A stretch of DNA of 20,361 bases from a virus. Numbering within the stretch: the first letter of the stretch is position 1; each line of letters opens with the position of its first letter. A program made the position numbers and the translations under genes. This document shows positions 19,271 through 20,361 of this stretch, in pieces. The stretch lies in the IMG/VR virus record IMGVR_UViG_3300030060_004154, positions 1-20,361 of that record. The stretch is one strand, 5' to 3'. The notes below the pieces were generated by a model. That model saw only the letters and a list, made by a program, of their open reading frames with translations. It made no database searches and had not been told where the DNA came from.

Positions 19271-20361
19271 TATCCTAGATCCGTTCCGTCACCAACACCG
19301 AGGTGAGCTATTATCTGTCCCATTTGATAATCACCATATAAAGCGTTGGATTCAAATTTAACTCTCAATTCTCTACGTTGTTCTTTCAACATTACTATTT
19401 GTTCAAAAGGTTGTGTGGCTTGATCAGGAAACGTGAATGTTGTACCCACAACTTCAGGTGCTCTAGCGTTGGCCCTTCCGGTAACGGTCACTGTCATGTC
19501 TCCTACTTGCACAAAGTCCGGTTCAATAGTCGTAATGCGGAGATATCTGTCACCACCTTGTGTAAGTGTAGACAAGTCTGCCGTTTCAAAGAATGATCTT
19601 ATCGGTGCAATGTCAGGGCCGTCAATCTCATCCATACCAAACTCGTGTTGCCAAACTTTGTATCCAGTTCCAGATGCTGTCGTGGCTTGCACAATGCCTG
19701 TAAGCAAAGGGGCTGCAAACGAGTTATTAAATTGACCCGCTGAACGCCCACCGTTTGGAAGTTCTGTGTCGTACCATGTGTCTTCTCTAACGTTGTACAC
19801 TACAGCGTGAGTGCATTCTGTGGCTGTACCCCGTGGGTATGCCCACCAAATTTCACCATATCGTGGCACCTTGTAGGCAAAACACTTGCTTGCATGATCA
19901 CGGTTTAAACCATCGAAAAAGTAATTAAGATTGAGGTTGTTTGGCACTTCTCTGACAACACCGTTAAACAAGTAAAAACGATCAGTTCCAATCCAATAGA
20001 AAACGCCATCATAGTCAATCGGGCAAAATGGGCTGAGAATAGATGTTCCGGTAGCAACAATATCAAATTGGAATATGGCTGAACCACCAACAAACGTGCT
20101 CCGAATTACAGCATCGAATGCCCAGAATATACCAGCGGGTGCAGTTCCAGAACCCGCACGCAACGGTAAACCTTTAATTATTTTCTGACCCCACACCCTA
20201 GCGTTGCCACTACCTGTTCCTGTCAAATTGGAGGGTTCACCCGGAACGGACCAACCTATTATACCGTCTGTTCCAAAATAAAATAAATATGGATGTAAAC
20301 TGACTATACCACCTGTAGCATTTGTATTCGCTGGAAGTGATATACTTTGCAATGGGCCAGT
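19270..20361 (-). CDS. P22 gp10-like packaged-DNA stabilisation/tail structural protein (5' end beyond window)
   Basis: The reading frame is open to the end of the window, so the N-terminus lies outside; the first in-window TTG is not a convincing start. The visible 363 residues contain 'LHPYLFYFGTDGIIGWSVPGEPSNL', 'APAGIFWAFDAVIRSTFVGGS', 'DYDGVFYWIGTDRFYLFNGVVREVPNNLNLNYFFDGLN', 'VPRYGEIWWAYPRG' and 'VVYNVREDTWYDTELP', blocks I associate with a beta-propeller-like family related to P22 gp10 that plugs the portal or neck. It is the most upstream visible gene of the late operon. A different tail protein with the same repeat fold is possible. Confidence 0.75.
   Translation of the reverse strand, partial: TGPLQSISLPANTNATGGIVSLHPYLFYFGTDGIIGWSVPGEPSNLTGTGSGNARVWGQKIIKGLPLRAGSGTAPAGIFWAFDAVIRSTFVGGSAIFQFDIVATGTSILSPFCPIDYDGVFYWIGTDRFYLFNGVVREVPNNLNLNYFFDGLNRDHASKCFAYKVPRYGEIWWAYPRGTATECTHAVVYNVREDTWYDTELPNGGRSAGQFNNSFAAPLLTGIVQATTASGTGYKVWQHEFGMDEIDGPDIAPIRSFFETADLSTLTQGGDRYLRITTIEPDFVQVGDMTVTVTGRANARAPEVVGTTFTFPDQATQPFEQIVMLKEQRRELRVKFESNALYGDYQMGQIIAHLGVGDGTDLG

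Overview
The window reads as a contiguous piece of a tailed double-stranded DNA bacteriophage genome, most likely a marine podovirus-like phage of a Gram-negative (proteobacterial) host. The grounds are wall-to-wall genes with 1-4 bp ATGA/TAATG overlaps, a phage replication set with a compact family B DNA polymerase, a lysis cassette, and large virion proteins of the kind common in marine phages. The sequence is moderately AT-rich by eye. No tRNA, integrase, transposase or CRISPR array was seen. Host and lifestyle are inferences.

Layout. (1) 1-3234, minus strand: an SF2 helicase (cut by the window edge) and a stack of small proteins, including a SprT-like zinc metalloprotease. They sit in three short transcription units, each headed by a near-identical promoter. 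(2) 3235-3409: a divergent control region with a candidate rightward promoter and a strongly structured leader RNA. (3) 3410-8347, plus strand: the replication/recombination operon. It encodes a small membrane protein, a family B polymerase with proofreading exonuclease, a conserved small protein, a Sak4-like ATPase, a DUF669-type ssDNA-binding protein, a Cas4-like Fe-S nuclease and a RuvC-like resolvase, with an intrinsic terminator after the SSB. (4) 8316-9289, minus strand: a two-gene unit with a Mom-family DNA-modification enzyme, driven by a fourth copy of the same promoter. (5) 9293-20361, minus strand: the late operon, read right to left. It holds a P22-gp10-like structural protein (cut by the window edge), a small virion-associated protein, a GNAT acetyltransferase, four large virion/ejection-type proteins, then small membrane proteins, two small basic proteins, an EF-hand membrane protein and a GH24 endolysin.

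How it works together (partly inference): the helicase, polymerase, SSB/annealase, nuclease and resolvase form a replication and recombination set, and Mom would modify adenines to protect the DNA from restriction. The most distinctive feature is a four-member family of promoters (consensus -35 TTGACA, exactly 17 bp spacer, -10 TATAAT-like) whose spacers carry all or part of the palindrome TACTCCGGAGTA, each followed by the leader box ATAACTTAAAACGGAG or a variant containing the Shine-Dalgarno. This looks like a dedicated phage regulon that ties mom to the early small-gene block. The second distinctive element is the approximately 112-nt leader RNA at 3291-3402, with two strong hairpins, a mutually exclusive alternative helix and a possible closing stem.
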